The notes below the pieces were generated by a model. That model was given only the letters and a program-made list of their open reading frames with translations. It was not told the DNA's origin and made no database searches. A stretch of DNA of 51,761 bases from an uncultured Microbacterium sp. (GTDB lineage Bacteria > Actinomycetota > Actinomycetes > Actinomycetales > Microbacteriaceae). Of the stretch, positions 34,921 to 43,787 are shown one piece after another; the first letter of the stretch is position 1; each line of letters opens with the position of its first letter. Location of the stretch: assembly GCA_947503655.1 (NCBI GenBank), contig CANNEP010000011.1, positions 1 through 51,761 on the forward strand. The letters are read 5' to 3'. Position numbers and translations under genes: made by a program.

Positions 34921-36033
34921 CTACGCGTCGAGAAACTCGTCAATCATGGCGAGGTACGGCGCCGTGTCGATGCCCTGCTCGCGGAGCCACTCGTCGTTGT
35001 AGTAGCGGTCCACGTAACGCTCGCCACCGTCGCAGAGGAGTGTCAGCACGCTGCCCGTCTCGCCGCGCGAGCGCATTTCGGCAATGATGCGCAGCGCCGC
35101 CCACAGGCCCGTGCCGGTCGAGCCGCCAGCCATGCGGCCCATGCGCTGCTGGAGCGCGTGAATCGTGGCAATGCTCGCCGCATCGGGCACTTTCATCATG
35201 CGGTCGATCACGGTCGGCAAGAAGCTGGGCTCAACGCTCGGACGACCAATGCCTTCGATGCGGCCCGGTGTCTCGCACCGCTCCTGCACGTTGCCCTCAA
35301 GCCATCCAGCGAAGAACGCGGAGTTCTCCGGGTCGGCAACGGCGATGCGCGTCGCACGCTGCGTGTATCGCACGTAGCGCCCAATCGTTGCCGACGTTCC
35401 GCCTGTTCCGGCGGTCGTGACAATCCAGGTCGGCTCGCGGTGCGGCTCTTCGGTCATCTGGCGGAAGATCGACTCGGCAACGTTGTTGTTGCCACGCCAG
35501 TCTGTCGCGCGCTCCGCATAGGTGAACTGGTCGATGAAGTGGCCGCCCGTTTCTTCGGCGAGACGAACCGACTCACTCGACACGGTGCGCGCGTCATCAA
35601 CGTAGTGCACGGTTCCGCCGGTGAACTCAATGAGGCGCGTTTTCTCGGTGCTCGTCGAACGGGGCACGACCGCGATAAACGGAACCCCGATGAGACGAGC
35701 AAAATAGGCCTCAGAAACAGCGGTTGATCCACTGGAGGCTTCGATCACCGGAACGCCCGGACGAATCCACCCGTTCGCCAGCCCGTAGAGAAACAGCGAA
35801 CGCGCAAGGCGGTGTTTCAGAGAGCCGGTGACGTGGGTGGATTCGTCTTTGAGGTAGAGCTGGATGTTCCACTCGGCGGGGAGCGGAAACTGCAGCAGGT
35901 GGGTGTCGGCGGTGCGCTGTGCGTCAGCATTGACCGCGCGAATCGCGTTCTGTACCCAGGCGTCGTAGCTGGCGTCGCTGCGATCGACATCAATTGTGGT
36001 GTTGTCGGTCAGAATGCTGGGTGGCGTGTGCAT
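34921..36033 (-). CDS. PLP-dependent cysteine desulfhydrase, Cds1-like (cysteine synthase family)
   Basis: The 370-residue fold-type II PLP enzyme has the cofactor lysine in [19 protein letters not shown], the substrate-binding loop [19 protein letters not shown] and the phosphate-binding [13 protein letters not shown]. The N-terminal Thr/Asp-rich extension and the longer C-terminus put it with Mycobacterium tuberculosis Cds1 (Rv3684), which makes hydrogen sulfide, pyruvate and ammonia from cysteine, rather than with CysK/CysM. A cysteine or beta-replacement enzyme with another nucleophile remains possible. GGGAG stands 5 nt before the ATG. Confidence 0.82.
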   Translation of the reverse strand: MHTPPSILTDNTTIDVDRSDASYDAWVQNAIRAVNADAQRTADTHLLQFPLPAEWNIQLYLKDESTHVTGSLKHRLARSLFLYGLANGWIRPGVPVIEASSGSTAVSEAYFARLIGVPFIAVVPRSTSTEKTRLIEFTGGTVHYVDDARTVSSESVRLAEETGGHFIDQFTYAERATDWRGNNNVAESIFRQMTEEPHREPTWIVTTAGTGGTSATIGRYVRYTQRATRIAVADPENSAFFAGWLEGNVQERCETPGRIEGIGRPSVEPSFLPTVIDRMMKVPDAASIATIHALQQRMGRMAGGSTGTGLWAALRIIAEMRSRGETGSVLTLLCDGGERYVDRYYNDEWLREQGIDTAPYLAMIDEFLDA

Positions 36034-36074
36034 CGAACTCCCTCAGGTCTCGCTGCTCCGAGCTTAGTCGCCGC

Positions 36075-36878
36075 CTAGTCAATCTCTTTCGACAGGCGCT
36101 GAGATGCCCACACCGGAATGAACGACGCAACGATCACGATCGTGGCCACGACGTTGACCATGCTCGCTTCATTCGGTCGCGCCATCTGGTTAAAGATCCA
36201 CAGTGGCAGCGTTTCAACGCCCGGGGGAGCAGTGAAGATCGTCACGACAACCTCGTCGAAGCTCAGCGCGAAGGCGAGAATACCGCCGGCGATGAAGGCG
36301 CTACGAAACTGCGGGAAGGTGATGAGACGGAACGTCTGCAGCGGCGTCGCGCCCAGGTCGCGCGACGCCTCTTCCACGTTGGGGCTGAGGCGACGCAAGC
36401 GTGCGAACACGTTGTTGAAGACCATCACGATACAGAACGTGGCGTGCGCGATGATCATGCCGAAGTAGCCGACCTGAATGCCAATGGGCTCGAGCACCTG
36501 GTTGTAGGTGTTGTTCAGGGCGACACCGGTGACGATGCCGGGCAGCGCGATCGGCAGTACGACGAGCAGGTTGACCGTTTGCTTGCCGAAGAAGTCGTAG
36601 CGCTGCAGAGCGTAGGCGACGAGCGTTCCGAGCACGAGCGCGATGGCCGTGGCGCCGAGACCCACGAGCACGGAGTTGAGCAGCGCGTCACGCACCGGCT
36701 CGTTCACAAACGTCTTGGCCCACCAATCGGTGGAGAACTCCTGAATCGGCCAGCTCGAGATACGGGCGGCGTTAAACGAGTTGCTGATCACCAGGAACAG
36801 CGGAATGTACATGAACGCCAGCACGATGACGACGATGATGCCGAGGATGACCTTGGCTCCGGTTGAGAGGCGAAGCAT
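36075..36878 (-). CDS. Polyamine-type ABC transporter permease (PotC-like)
   Basis: The 267-residue permease has six membrane helices and the ABC coupling motif EEASRDLGATPLQTFRLITFP, whose cytoplasmic helix contacts the ATPase. It is the last gene of the potA-potD-potB-potC-like order, and starts 2 nt after the potB-like stop, with GAAAGGA upstream. The closest named relatives are spermidine/putrescine PotC and the AgaC/opine-type permeases. Substrate cannot be read from the permease. About 40 bp downstream, the Cds1 gene continues on the same strand without a visible terminator. Confidence 0.88.
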   Translation of the reverse strand: MLRLSTGAKVILGIIVVIVLAFMYIPLFLVISNSFNAARISSWPIQEFSTDWWAKTFVNEPVRDALLNSVLVGLGATAIALVLGTLVAYALQRYDFFGKQTVNLLVVLPIALPGIVTGVALNNTYNQVLEPIGIQVGYFGMIIAHATFCIVMVFNNVFARLRRLSPNVEEASRDLGATPLQTFRLITFPQFRSAFIAGGILAFALSFDEVVVTIFTAPPGVETLPLWIFNQMARPNEASMVNVVATIVIVASFIPVWASQRLSKEID

Positions 36879-36880
36879 GA

Positions 36881-37708
36881 TTACATCCTTTCCAGAGCGC
36901 CCGTGCGCTGCACGCTGAGCAGATAGATGACGACGAAGGTGATCGGAACCATGGAGAAAGCGGCGGCAAGGGGCGGGTTGAGGTTGATGTTCAGGGCGAT
37001 GAGGCTACCGATCATCTGGGTCGAGCCACCGACGAACTTGGCGGCGATGTAATCACCGAGGCTGAGCGAGAACGTGAAGATAGAGCCGGCGATGAGGGCG
37101 GGCTTGATGAGCGGAACCACGATCCCGAAGATCGTGCGGCCGGCGCCGGCACCGAGATCGGCTGATGCATCGAACAGGTTGGCGGGCAACTGACGAATGG
37201 CGGTGTAGACGGGCACAGCCATGTACGGCAGCCACAGGTATGTGAGAGTCAGGATCGTGGTGAACTCGCTGAATCCGGGGCCGTGGGCACCGATCGGGGC
37301 GAGCAGCCAGTTGACGAAGCCGTTTTCGGTGAACGCGATGCGCATCGCGAGAATCTTGACGAGGTAGCCAGCCCACAGCGGCATCGTGATCGCGACGGCA
37401 AGCACCGCCCGCAGCCACGGCTTGGCAATCTTCGCCATGAAGATGCCGAGCGGAATAGAGATGAGCACGCACAACACGGTCACGCCGAGCGCGATCCCGA
37501 GCGTCTTGAGTGCGGTGGAGAAGTAGGCGCTGTTCGTGAACAGCTGCTCGAAGTTGCGCAGCGTGAAGCCGGGCTTGACCTTCGAAGTGAACGTATCGGT
37601 CGTCCAGAACGCCGTGATGAGCATCATCGCGAGCGAGAAGATGTAGATACCGACGAGCCAAGCCATCGGCAACGCCAGCAGTGCGGCGAGCTGTCCGCGA
37701 CGTTTCAT
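36881..37708 (-). CDS. Polyamine-type ABC transporter permease (PotB-like)
   Basis: The 275-residue permease starts MKRRGQLAALLALPMAW and has six helices and the coupling motif DASADLGAGAGRTIFGIVVPL. It pairs with the PotC-like protein to form the transmembrane channel. The ATG at 37708 is chosen because the reading before it crosses a strong hairpin (37740-37766) and is Pro/Arg-rich. The weak site GGAT stands upstream; its expression may depend on the hairpin to follow the binding-protein gene at lower dose. Confidence 0.87.
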   Translation of the reverse strand: MKRRGQLAALLALPMAWLVGIYIFSLAMMLITAFWTTDTFTSKVKPGFTLRNFEQLFTNSAYFSTALKTLGIALGVTVLCVLISIPLGIFMAKIAKPWLRAVLAVAITMPLWAGYLVKILAMRIAFTENGFVNWLLAPIGAHGPGFSEFTTILTLTYLWLPYMAVPVYTAIRQLPANLFDASADLGAGAGRTIFGIVVPLIKPALIAGSIFTFSLSLGDYIAAKFVGGSTQMIGSLIALNINLNPPLAAAFSMVPITFVVIYLLSVQRTGALERM

Positions 37709-37739
37709 GAGTCGATCCGTTCTGTGAAGAGTGGGGGTA

Positions 37740-37766
37740 GTGGGCGGGAGTAGAACTCCCGCCCAC
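37740..37766 (-). terminator. Intra-operon hairpin between binding-protein and permease genes
   Basis: GTGGGCGGGAGT and ACTCCCGCCCAC form a 12-bp perfect stem around an AGA loop, 10 bp after the potD-like stop on the minus strand. No U tract follows. Such hairpins often protect the 3' end of the abundant binding-protein message. Confidence 0.7.
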
Positions 37767-37776
37767 GGGATGGGTA

Positions 37777-38949
37777 TTAGCCCTTGACCTTGGCCCACGC
37801 GTCGGTCCACTGCTGGAAGTTGGTGCAGGTCACGTCGGTACGACCGTCAATGCACTGCTCAATCGGGGTGGTCCAGAACCAGACCTTCTTGAAGTACTCC
37901 TCGTCCGTGGCGTTGTAGTAGTCACAGTGCGCCTTGGCTTCGTCGTTCAGCTCGCAGAACGCCGCGTTGGCCGGAGCCATACCAAAGTTCATCGCGATCG
38001 CACCGTTCACCTCGGGCGAAGAGGTGTAGTTCATCCACTCGTACGCGCAGTTCGGGTTTGCCGACTCGGTTGCGAGCATCCAGGCGTCCGACCAACCGGT
38101 CGACCCTTCCTTCGGCAGCACCGATTTGAACTTGTCGTCTTCTGCGAGCTTGCGCAGAACCTCCCACGAGGTTCCGAGGTCTGTCGTGCCACCGACGAAC
38201 GACGTGATCTGTGCGGCCGGGTCTGCCCAGTACTCAGAAACGATCTTGTTCTGTTCCTGCAGCAGCGCGATAGCGGCATCAAGCTGCGTCTGGTCGAGCG
38301 CGTAGGGGTTCTTGATGCCGAGGTCAGGCTGCGTTGCCATGAGGTAGATCGCGGCGTCGGCAATGTAGATCGGGGCGTCGTACCCGATGATCTTGCCGGC
38401 GTAGGGGCTGTCGGCCTCCCACGCGACGCTCCAGCTGTCGGGCTCTTCGGTGACGACATCGGAGTTGTACTGGAGGATGTTGGCACCGCGGCCGATCGGC
38501 ACACCGTAGCTCTTCCCGTTCAGGGTGTCGTAGATCTGACCCTTCATGCCCGCCACGATGTCATCACCGAAGTTGGGGATGAGGTCGAGGTTGAGCGGCT
38601 GCACGTCGCCACCGACGATGAGGCGGAGGCTCGCGTCGCCTGAAGCCGAAACCAGGTCATAGTCGCCGCTCTGCATGAGCTGGACCATTTCGTCGCTCGT
38701 TCCTGCGACCTTGCGGTTAACGACACATCCGGTCTGCTCGGTGAATTCATCTGACCAGGCGGGCTCGACGAAGCCCGACCACGCGACGATGTTGACTTCG
38801 CCCTCGTAGTCTCCCTTTTCCTGGATCATCGGGACATCGGGAACCTCAATCGAGAGGCCGTCGGATCCGCCGTCGCTGGAGGAACATCCGGCGAGGACGA
38901 GCGTTGCGGCTGCCGCGACAGCGGCGCCGGCGATAATGCGTGAACGCAT
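37777..38949 (-). CDS. Polyamine-type ABC transporter substrate-binding lipoprotein (PotD-like)
   Basis: The 390-residue protein has a signal peptide with the lipobox LVLAGC (Cys22) and would be anchored outside the membrane. The mature part follows the PotD/PotF pattern (EVNIVAWSGFVEPAWSDEF, then DLVSASGDASLRLI). It is somewhat longer than PotD (about 350 residues). AGGAG stands 6 nt before the ATG at 38949. Two near-C-terminal Cys pairs (QCIDGRTDVTCTNF and ELNDEAKAHC) suggest a disulfide. Spermidine, putrescine or an opine-like compound are all possible substrates. Confidence 0.9.
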   Translation of the reverse strand: MRSRIIAGAAVAAAATLVLAGCSSSDGGSDGLSIEVPDVPMIQEKGDYEGEVNIVAWSGFVEPAWSDEFTEQTGCVVNRKVAGTSDEMVQLMQSGDYDLVSASGDASLRLIVGGDVQPLNLDLIPNFGDDIVAGMKGQIYDTLNGKSYGVPIGRGANILQYNSDVVTEEPDSWSVAWEADSPYAGKIIGYDAPIYIADAAIYLMATQPDLGIKNPYALDQTQLDAAIALLQEQNKIVSEYWADPAAQITSFVGGTTDLGTSWEVLRKLAEDDKFKSVLPKEGSTGWSDAWMLATESANPNCAYEWMNYTSSPEVNGAIAMNFGMAPANAAFCELNDEAKAHCDYYNATDEEYFKKVWFWTTPIEQCIDGRTDVTCTNFQQWTDAWAKVKG

Positions 38950-38990
38950 GGTGTCTCCTTGTTGGGTATGGATTGCTGGGGGAATTGGTT

Positions 38991-40052
38991 CTAGGGGAGC
39001 GCGACCGCGTGGTCGCTGGACCACGCGACGCGCACGGTGTCGCCGCGACCGAATGGTGCAAGGTCGGCGGGGTGGTGGGCGTTTTGCGCCTCCGCGATGA
39101 CGCGGTGGCCGCCGTCGGCTTCGACGATGTAGCGGGTCGTCGGGCCGGTGTAGACGGTTTCAGAGATCACGCCAGACAGTGAGACTTCACCGGTGGCTGG
39201 CGCCGACCCCGTGGGGACGACGCGCACGCGCTCGGGGCGGATGCTGATGGAACCGACGGCCGCGCCGCCCGCAACGCTCGCGGGAAGAATGTTGGAGAGT
39301 CCCAAGAAGCGCGCCACAAACTCGGTCTGTGGAAACTCGTAAACGTCGCGCGCGGTACCGATCTGCTCGATCTTGCCGTTGTTGAAGACGGCGACGCGGT
39401 CACTCAGGGTGAGGGCTTCTTCTTGATCGTGCGTGACAAAGATGAACGTGATGCCGACTTCGCGCTGAATCTGCTTGAGCTCGATCTGCATTTCTTCACG
39501 CAACTGCTTGTCGAGGGCGCCGAGCGGCTCGTCGAGCAGGAGAACTTCGGGCTTCAGGATGAGGGCGCGCGCCAGTGCGATGCGCTGACGCTGGCCACCG
39601 GAGAGCTGGTGGGGGAGACGGTTAGCGACCGCGCTCAGCCGCACCTGCTCGAGTGCCGTCGCAACCGCGCTGTCACGCTCGGCGCGGGAGACGCCGCGGA
39701 CCTTGAGGCCATAGGCGACGTTCTGGGCGATCGTGAGGTGCGGAAACAGTGCGTAGTCCTGGAAGACCGTGTTGACCTGGCGGCGGTGCGGCGGCAGGTT
39801 CGTGACGTTCGTGTCGCCGAGCATGATGGTTCCGCTCGTCGCCTCTTCGAAGCCAGCGATCATGCGCAACACCGTGGTCTTGCCCGAACCCGAGGGGCCG
39901 AGCATCGAGAGGAACTCGCCCTTCTGCACGTGCAGTTCGAGGTCTTTCACGGCGGTGAAGTCGCCGAAGGTCTTGGTGACGTTAGTCAGCGAGACCGCAG
40001 CGCGCAAGTCGTCGGTGACGGCAATTGTCGTGGGCTGGGCATCGGTGCGCAT
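38991..40052 (-). CDS. Polyamine-type ABC transporter ATP-binding protein (PotA-like)
   Basis: The 353-residue ATPase has Walker A GPSGSGKTT (52-60), the Q-loop in NTVFQDYALFPHLT, the signature LSGGQRQRIALARAL, Walker B LLLDEPLGALD and the H-loop in FVTHDQEEAL, followed by a TOBE domain from about 270 that may sense or regulate transport. It heads the four-gene operon and is expressed from a good promoter (40091-40119). Gene order and family place it with polyamine importers. Confidence 0.92.
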   Translation of the reverse strand: MRTDAQPTTIAVTDDLRAAVSLTNVTKTFGDFTAVKDLELHVQKGEFLSMLGPSGSGKTTVLRMIAGFEEATSGTIMLGDTNVTNLPPHRRQVNTVFQDYALFPHLTIAQNVAYGLKVRGVSRAERDSAVATALEQVRLSAVANRLPHQLSGGQRQRIALARALILKPEVLLLDEPLGALDKQLREEMQIELKQIQREVGITFIFVTHDQEEALTLSDRVAVFNNGKIEQIGTARDVYEFPQTEFVARFLGLSNILPASVAGGAAVGSISIRPERVRVVPTGSAPATGEVSLSGVISETVYTGPTTRYIVEADGGHRVIAEAQNAHHPADLAPFGRGDTVRVAWSSDHAVALP

Positions 40053-40074
40053 CTGGCTCCTCAGTCATCTTTGA

Positions 40075-40087
40075 TCACAAGGTGTGA
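40075..40087. promoter_or_regulatory. Palindrome at the ABC-operon transcription start, candidate operator
   Basis: TCACA and TGTGA are 5-bp perfect arms around AGG. It covers the expected transcription start of the potA-like promoter, where a repressor would block it; the divergent GntR protein is the obvious candidate. The sequence is not the usual FadR-type TGGTNNNACCA, so the match to this regulator is inference. Confidence 0.4.
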
Positions 40088-40090
40088 GTA

Positions 40091-40119
40091 AACATATAAA
40101 AGCAGAGGATAGATTGCAA
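40091..40119 (-). promoter_or_regulatory. Promoter of the potA-like operon
   Basis: On the minus strand TTGCAA (40119-40114), a 17-bp spacer and TATGTT (40096-40091) make a good housekeeping promoter. It predicts a start near 40084 and a leader of about 30 nt that carries GAGG before the ATG. Confidence 0.7.
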
Positions 40120-40268
40120 GTGCTTTGCGAAATTGTTTCCCGGGCGTAACATGCACCGCAGAGCGTGAGCGATTCACCCCGCCACGCTTTGGGGATGGCA
40201 TCGGGGGCGATGCAACACCCCTCCATGCGTGCCGTGTATACGCAGAAAGGAATGAAAGAATCGAGCCG

Positions 40269-41024
40269 ATGTCAGCCTCGACCACCACCGCGAAGAAGTC
40301 CGCAGCCCCGCACCGCATGCAGGGCGCGCTGTTCATGCCGATCGGTGATGAGGGCCGCGCTGAGCTCGTGGAGCGCCGTCTTTCCGAGGCGATCACGGGT
40401 GGTCATTTGCGCGCCGGGGAGCGGTTGCCAGCTGAGCAAGACCTCGCCCGAACGCTGGGCGTTGCCCCCGTTACCGTGCGCGAAGCGCTGGGCGTTTTAC
40501 GCGAGCGCGGGCTCATCGTCACGCGGCGCGGTCGCAACGGCGGCAGCTTCGTTGCCGAGGGGGCCGACCCCCTCGTCTTCGCGCGTCAGGCCGTGCAATC
40601 GTCGTCGCGCCTCGCGCTTCGAGACCTCGGTGCGCACTACGCGGCGATCACCGTCGGGGCCGTGCGGTTGGCAGCTCGACGCGCAGACCAGGCAGAGGCC
40701 ACCGCACTCGTGGCGCGCATCGATCGTGCAGAAGAATCAGACCTCGGCGCGTGGCGCCGCACGCTCGATGATGTACAGGTCGAACTGGTGGCCCTCAGCC
40801 AGTCGGCACGGCTCACGCGTGAGCAAATGAAACTGCAGTCCGAAATGAGCCCCTACCTGCGGCTCATTGACGGCGACCCGCAGTCTCGCCTCGTCCTGCG
40901 AAGCCACCTCCGCGACGCTGCTGTCGCGGTAAGCGAGGGCGACGCAACGGCCGCTGGCACGGCCATCGAAGAGTTCGTAACCCGCGCCGTTCACGACCTC
41001 GTCGTTATGCAATCGGAAATCTAG
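40269..41024 (+). CDS. GntR-family regulator, FadR type
   Basis: The 251-residue protein has a GntR winged helix near residues 25-95 (VERRLSEAITGGHLRAGERL, TLGVAPVTVREAL, RRGRNGGSFV) followed by an all-helical FCD-type ligand domain (about 110-245). Lysine- and Ala-rich residues precede the DNA-binding part. It diverges from the potA-like operon and is followed after 62 bp by a Cache-domain gene. The ATG at 40269 lacks a close ribosome site; AAAGGA lies 18 nt upstream. Confidence 0.87.
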   Translation: MSASTTTAKKSAAPHRMQGALFMPIGDEGRAELVERRLSEAITGGHLRAGERLPAEQDLARTLGVAPVTVREALGVLRERGLIVTRRGRNGGSFVAEGADPLVFARQAVQSSSRLALRDLGAHYAAITVGAVRLAARRADQAEATALVARIDRAEESDLGAWRRTLDDVQVELVALSQSARLTREQMKLQSEMSPYLRLIDGDPQSRLVLRSHLRDAAVAVSEGDATAAGTAIEEFVTRAVHDLVVMQSEI

Positions 41025-41086
41025 AAATCGTGCCGAACCCGTCGCGATGAGTACGATGCAGTAATCCCTTCAACCCGGAGACCTCT

Positions 41087-41797
41087 ATGACGATGACGCC
41101 ACCCGCTACGGCTGATCGCGCCGCTTCGATCATCGCCGACTACTTCCGCCCGCCGATTCTCGCGCTGGAAGCCCTCGCCGAGCCCGTGGCCGACGCGATT
41201 GCCGACGAGCTTTCTCCTGGTTCCATGTCGGCCAATAAGCTCGATGCCCTCGTCGCGCCGTTCGCCGATCAGCTCTTCGACACGATCAATGCACCTGTGT
41301 ATGGTGCGGGCTTTATCGCGGCGCTCGACCTGCTGAGCGATTCGCGCAGCCACTTGGCCTGGTGGCAGGGCGCAGAACGCCGCAAGCTCATTCTTGCCGC
41401 ACAGACGGTGAACAAGCAGCGCATCGATTACTCGGAGCTGGAGTGGTTCCGGGTGCCGTTGTTCTCCGGCATTTCACATGTCGCGGGCCCCTACGTCGAC
41501 TACCTCTGCAGCGATGAATACACGATCACCATTTCTACTCCGGTACGCGTTGATGGTGCGTTTGTTGGCGTACTCGCGTTCGACCTCCTGATTGATTCGG
41601 TCGAGCGTCAGCTGACGCCCCTGCTGCGTGATTTGGGCGCGCACGTCACGCTCGTGAACGGCGTATCTCGTGTCGTCGTATCGACAGATGCCGAGTGGGC
41701 GACGGGCGATGTCGTGCGGGGCGGAACCATTGAGGGGCACACGCGGGTATCGTGTGATGGCATTGCCCTCGACGTGCTCGTCGGAAACTCCCGCTAA
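41087..41797 (+). CDS. Soluble Cache-domain protein
   Basis: The 236-residue protein resembles a Cache (PDC-like) sensor domain: a long N-terminal helical part containing LDLLSDSRSHLAWWQGAERR, then WFRVPLFSGISHVAGPYVDYLCSDEY and ISTPVRVDGAFVGVLAFDLLID, which follow the Cache pattern of a ligand pocket and a repeating Gly-Val-Leu-Asp strand. Cache domains usually sit outside the membrane between two helices; here there is no signal peptide, no transmembrane helix and no output domain, so the protein would stay in the cytosol. GGAG stands 6 nt before the ATG. Its position beside the GntR gene suggests it handles the same ligand, possibly an amine. Confidence 0.7.
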   Translation: MTMTPPATADRAASIIADYFRPPILALEALAEPVADAIADELSPGSMSANKLDALVAPFADQLFDTINAPVYGAGFIAALDLLSDSRSHLAWWQGAERRKLILAAQTVNKQRIDYSELEWFRVPLFSGISHVAGPYVDYLCSDEYTITISTPVRVDGAFVGVLAFDLLIDSVERQLTPLLRDLGAHVTLVNGVSRVVVSTDAEWATGDVVRGGTIEGHTRVSCDGIALDVLVGNSR

Positions 41798-41826
41798 GCA
41801 GGCGAATACTCGGCCGTTGAGCGGTA

Positions 41827-42705
41827 CTACTCGGTGCTCTGCTCGCGGAAGCGCACGAGGCGTTCGTGGCCGGTTTCCTCCATCTCAGCGATCGCCTCGT
41901 TCGCTTTGAGGAAGTCGGAAAACGAGCGGAATCCGAGCGCCTTTTCACTGAACGACGGATCCATACGGCGCATGTGCTGCTTTACCGCCGAGGAGTGTAG
42001 CCAATCGGCGTCTTCCTTCTCTTGACCCATGCGCAGTGCGCGCTCGAGAAGTGTCTTGGCTGTCGCCTGCGGGTCGTCCACCTTGCGGTTGGCGGCGCGC
42101 GAGCCGCGGGGTCGGGTGGGTTTCTTTTCTTCTTCGGCGACCGGAACGGCGACGCCTTCGAGAGACTCGTAGGTGGCGAATTCGTCGCACGCGGCGGCGA
42201 GGGACTTGGCGGTGGAACCGGCAACGCCGACACCCAGAACGTAGCGTCCGAGACGCTTGCAGCGCTGCGCGAGGGGCACGTAATCGGAGTCGCCGGCGAC
42301 AATCACGACGTGAGTGAGGTCGGGTAGGCGAAACATGTCTTCCACCGCGTCGACGGCGAGACGAATGTCGGCACCGTTTTTGGCGTACGCGGCAGCCGGA
42401 AACAACTGCACCAGGTCAACGGCACGGGCAACGAGTTGGGAGCGATACTCCGCATTGACCGGGTTTGACCAGTCGGCATAGGCGCGCGTCAGCACGAGCG
42501 TGCCGTAGCTCGCGGCATAGTCGATGATGGCACCGACGTCGATGGCCGCGGCCGCGAGCCGATCGGCTATGGCAGCGTCGGTCGGGTTGGCGGTGATCTG
42601 TTGACGATCTTTGCTGTAAGAGTTGCGACCGTGCACGCGGTCGTACCAACTCATCACAATGTTGTCGAAGTCGAGATAGACGGCAACGCGAACTGATTCA
42701 GCCAT
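41827..42705 (-). CDS. NYN-domain nuclease with C-terminal LOTUS/OST-HTH domain
   Basis: The 292-residue protein has a NYN (PIN-like) fold with the acidic residues in VYLDFDN (Asp12 and Asp14), in KNGADIRLAVDAVEDM and in VAGDSDYVPLAQRC, the set that binds metal for RNA cleavage. Past a Lys/Pro/Arg-rich linker, the C-terminal 85 residues with WLHSSAVKQHMRRMDPSFSEKALGFRSFSDFLKA match the LOTUS/OST-HTH domain that binds RNA. The RNA target is unknown. The ATG at 42705 is preferred to the GTG at 42711. It converges with the Cache gene, 29 bp apart. Confidence 0.85.
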   Translation of the reverse strand: MAESVRVAVYLDFDNIVMSWYDRVHGRNSYSKDRQQITANPTDAAIADRLAAAAIDVGAIIDYAASYGTLVLTRAYADWSNPVNAEYRSQLVARAVDLVQLFPAAAYAKNGADIRLAVDAVEDMFRLPDLTHVVIVAGDSDYVPLAQRCKRLGRYVLGVGVAGSTAKSLAAACDEFATYESLEGVAVPVAEEEKKPTRPRGSRAANRKVDDPQATAKTLLERALRMGQEKEDADWLHSSAVKQHMRRMDPSFSEKALGFRSFSDFLKANEAIAEMEETGHERLVRFREQSTE

Positions 42706-42745
42706 GCGCACAGTCTGTCATTTCTCGTGCCGCTGGCACAGGGCA

Positions 42746-43741
42746 TCAGCGAGGGACAGCAGCATCCGCGGGGTAGACGACTCCGATTTGTGCACGAATC
42801 TCATCGAGCGTCTGCATGATGCCGACGCTCTCTGCGATCGGGAGGAGGCCGCCCGTGAGGTCTCCGGCAGCCACGAGCTGTTCGGCGGCGAGGGCCTGAA
42901 ACTGCATGCCTCGACCCTCAATGTGCGACTTGTAGGTTTCCAACACGGTGCCGTCGGTCGCCACAACGCGAAATGACGTGGCCCCGTACCAGACGGGGTC
43001 GATGTACATCGAGGCCTCGGTGCCCATGATCGTCGCCGCGGTCGCCCCGCGAGCAATCGCGGAACTGAAAGTGCTTGCCACCCGACCACCCGAGTACGTG
43101 AACGTTGCTTGCACCTGCGTGTCGGTTCCGGTCGCTCCCAGTGTTCCGGTCGCGGTGACTGTCTCAGGCTTGCCGAAGATGTCCCACGCGAAGGAGATGG
43201 GGTAGATGCCGAGGTCGAGGAGCGCGCCGCCACCGAGCTCGGGGTTGTTGATGCGGTGGTTGGGGTCACTACTGAGCTTTTGGGTGTGATCAGCGGTGAG
43301 GGCCACGACGTCGCCGAGGGTTCCGGCGGCGATGATCTCGCGGATGCGGGCCATGTGCGGCAGATAACGAGTCCACATCGCCTCAAGCGCGAGGCGGCCA
43401 TGACGTGCCGCGGCATCGGCAATGAGCTGGGCCTCGTGCGCATTCGCGGTGATGGCCTTTTCAATGAGCACGTGCTTGCCGTGCTCGAGCATGAGAAGCG
43501 CCGGGGCGACGTGTTGCGGATGCGTGGTCGCGATATAGACGATATCGACGTCTGGGTCTTGCGCGAGTGCGAGATAGCTATCGTGTGCGCGCGGAATCTC
43601 ATAGGTGTCGGCGAACGCCTGAGCACGCTCAATTGATCGGGAAGCTACGGCTTCGATGGTGAGGCCCGCGGTGCGGAGATCTTTTACGAAGGCGTTCGCG
43701 ATGCCGCCGGGGCCGAGAATGCCCCACCGAAGTGCTGTCAT
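42746..43741 (-). CDS. Gfo/Idh/MocA-family oxidoreductase
   Basis: The 331-residue NAD(P)-dependent dehydrogenase starts with the Rossmann motif WGILGPGGIANAFVKDL, includes the EKAI motif (usually EKP) in HVLIEKAITAN with the catalytic Lys, and has the GGGALLDLGIYPISFAWDIFG block of the trans-dihydrodiol/MviM-like subfamily. The true substrate, probably a sugar or an inositol-like compound, cannot be read. TACGCT stands exactly 6 nt before the ATG, predicting a leaderless transcript. Confidence 0.9.
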   Translation of the reverse strand: MTALRWGILGPGGIANAFVKDLRTAGLTIEAVASRSIERAQAFADTYEIPRAHDSYLALAQDPDVDIVYIATTHPQHVAPALLMLEHGKHVLIEKAITANAHEAQLIADAAARHGRLALEAMWTRYLPHMARIREIIAAGTLGDVVALTADHTQKLSSDPNHRINNPELGGGALLDLGIYPISFAWDIFGKPETVTATGTLGATGTDTQVQATFTYSGGRVASTFSSAIARGATAATIMGTEASMYIDPVWYGATSFRVVATDGTVLETYKSHIEGRGMQFQALAAEQLVAAGDLTGGLLPIAESVGIMQTLDEIRAQIGVVYPADAAVPR

Positions 43742-43747
43742 TCCGGA

Positions 43748-43753
43748 AGCGTA
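43748..43753 (-). promoter_or_regulatory. -10 element for leaderless Gfo/Idh/MocA gene
   Basis: TACGCT (minus strand) ends 6 nt before the ATG at 43741. Confidence 0.5.
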
Positions 43754-43787
43754 GCGCGCTCATGCCTCAAGCGGGCAAGATGAAGTC

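Noticed and set aside
36944..37119. Rare-codon cluster as a pausing site in potB
   Set aside because: The apparent cluster comes from two copies of the octamer, not from a general change in codon use.
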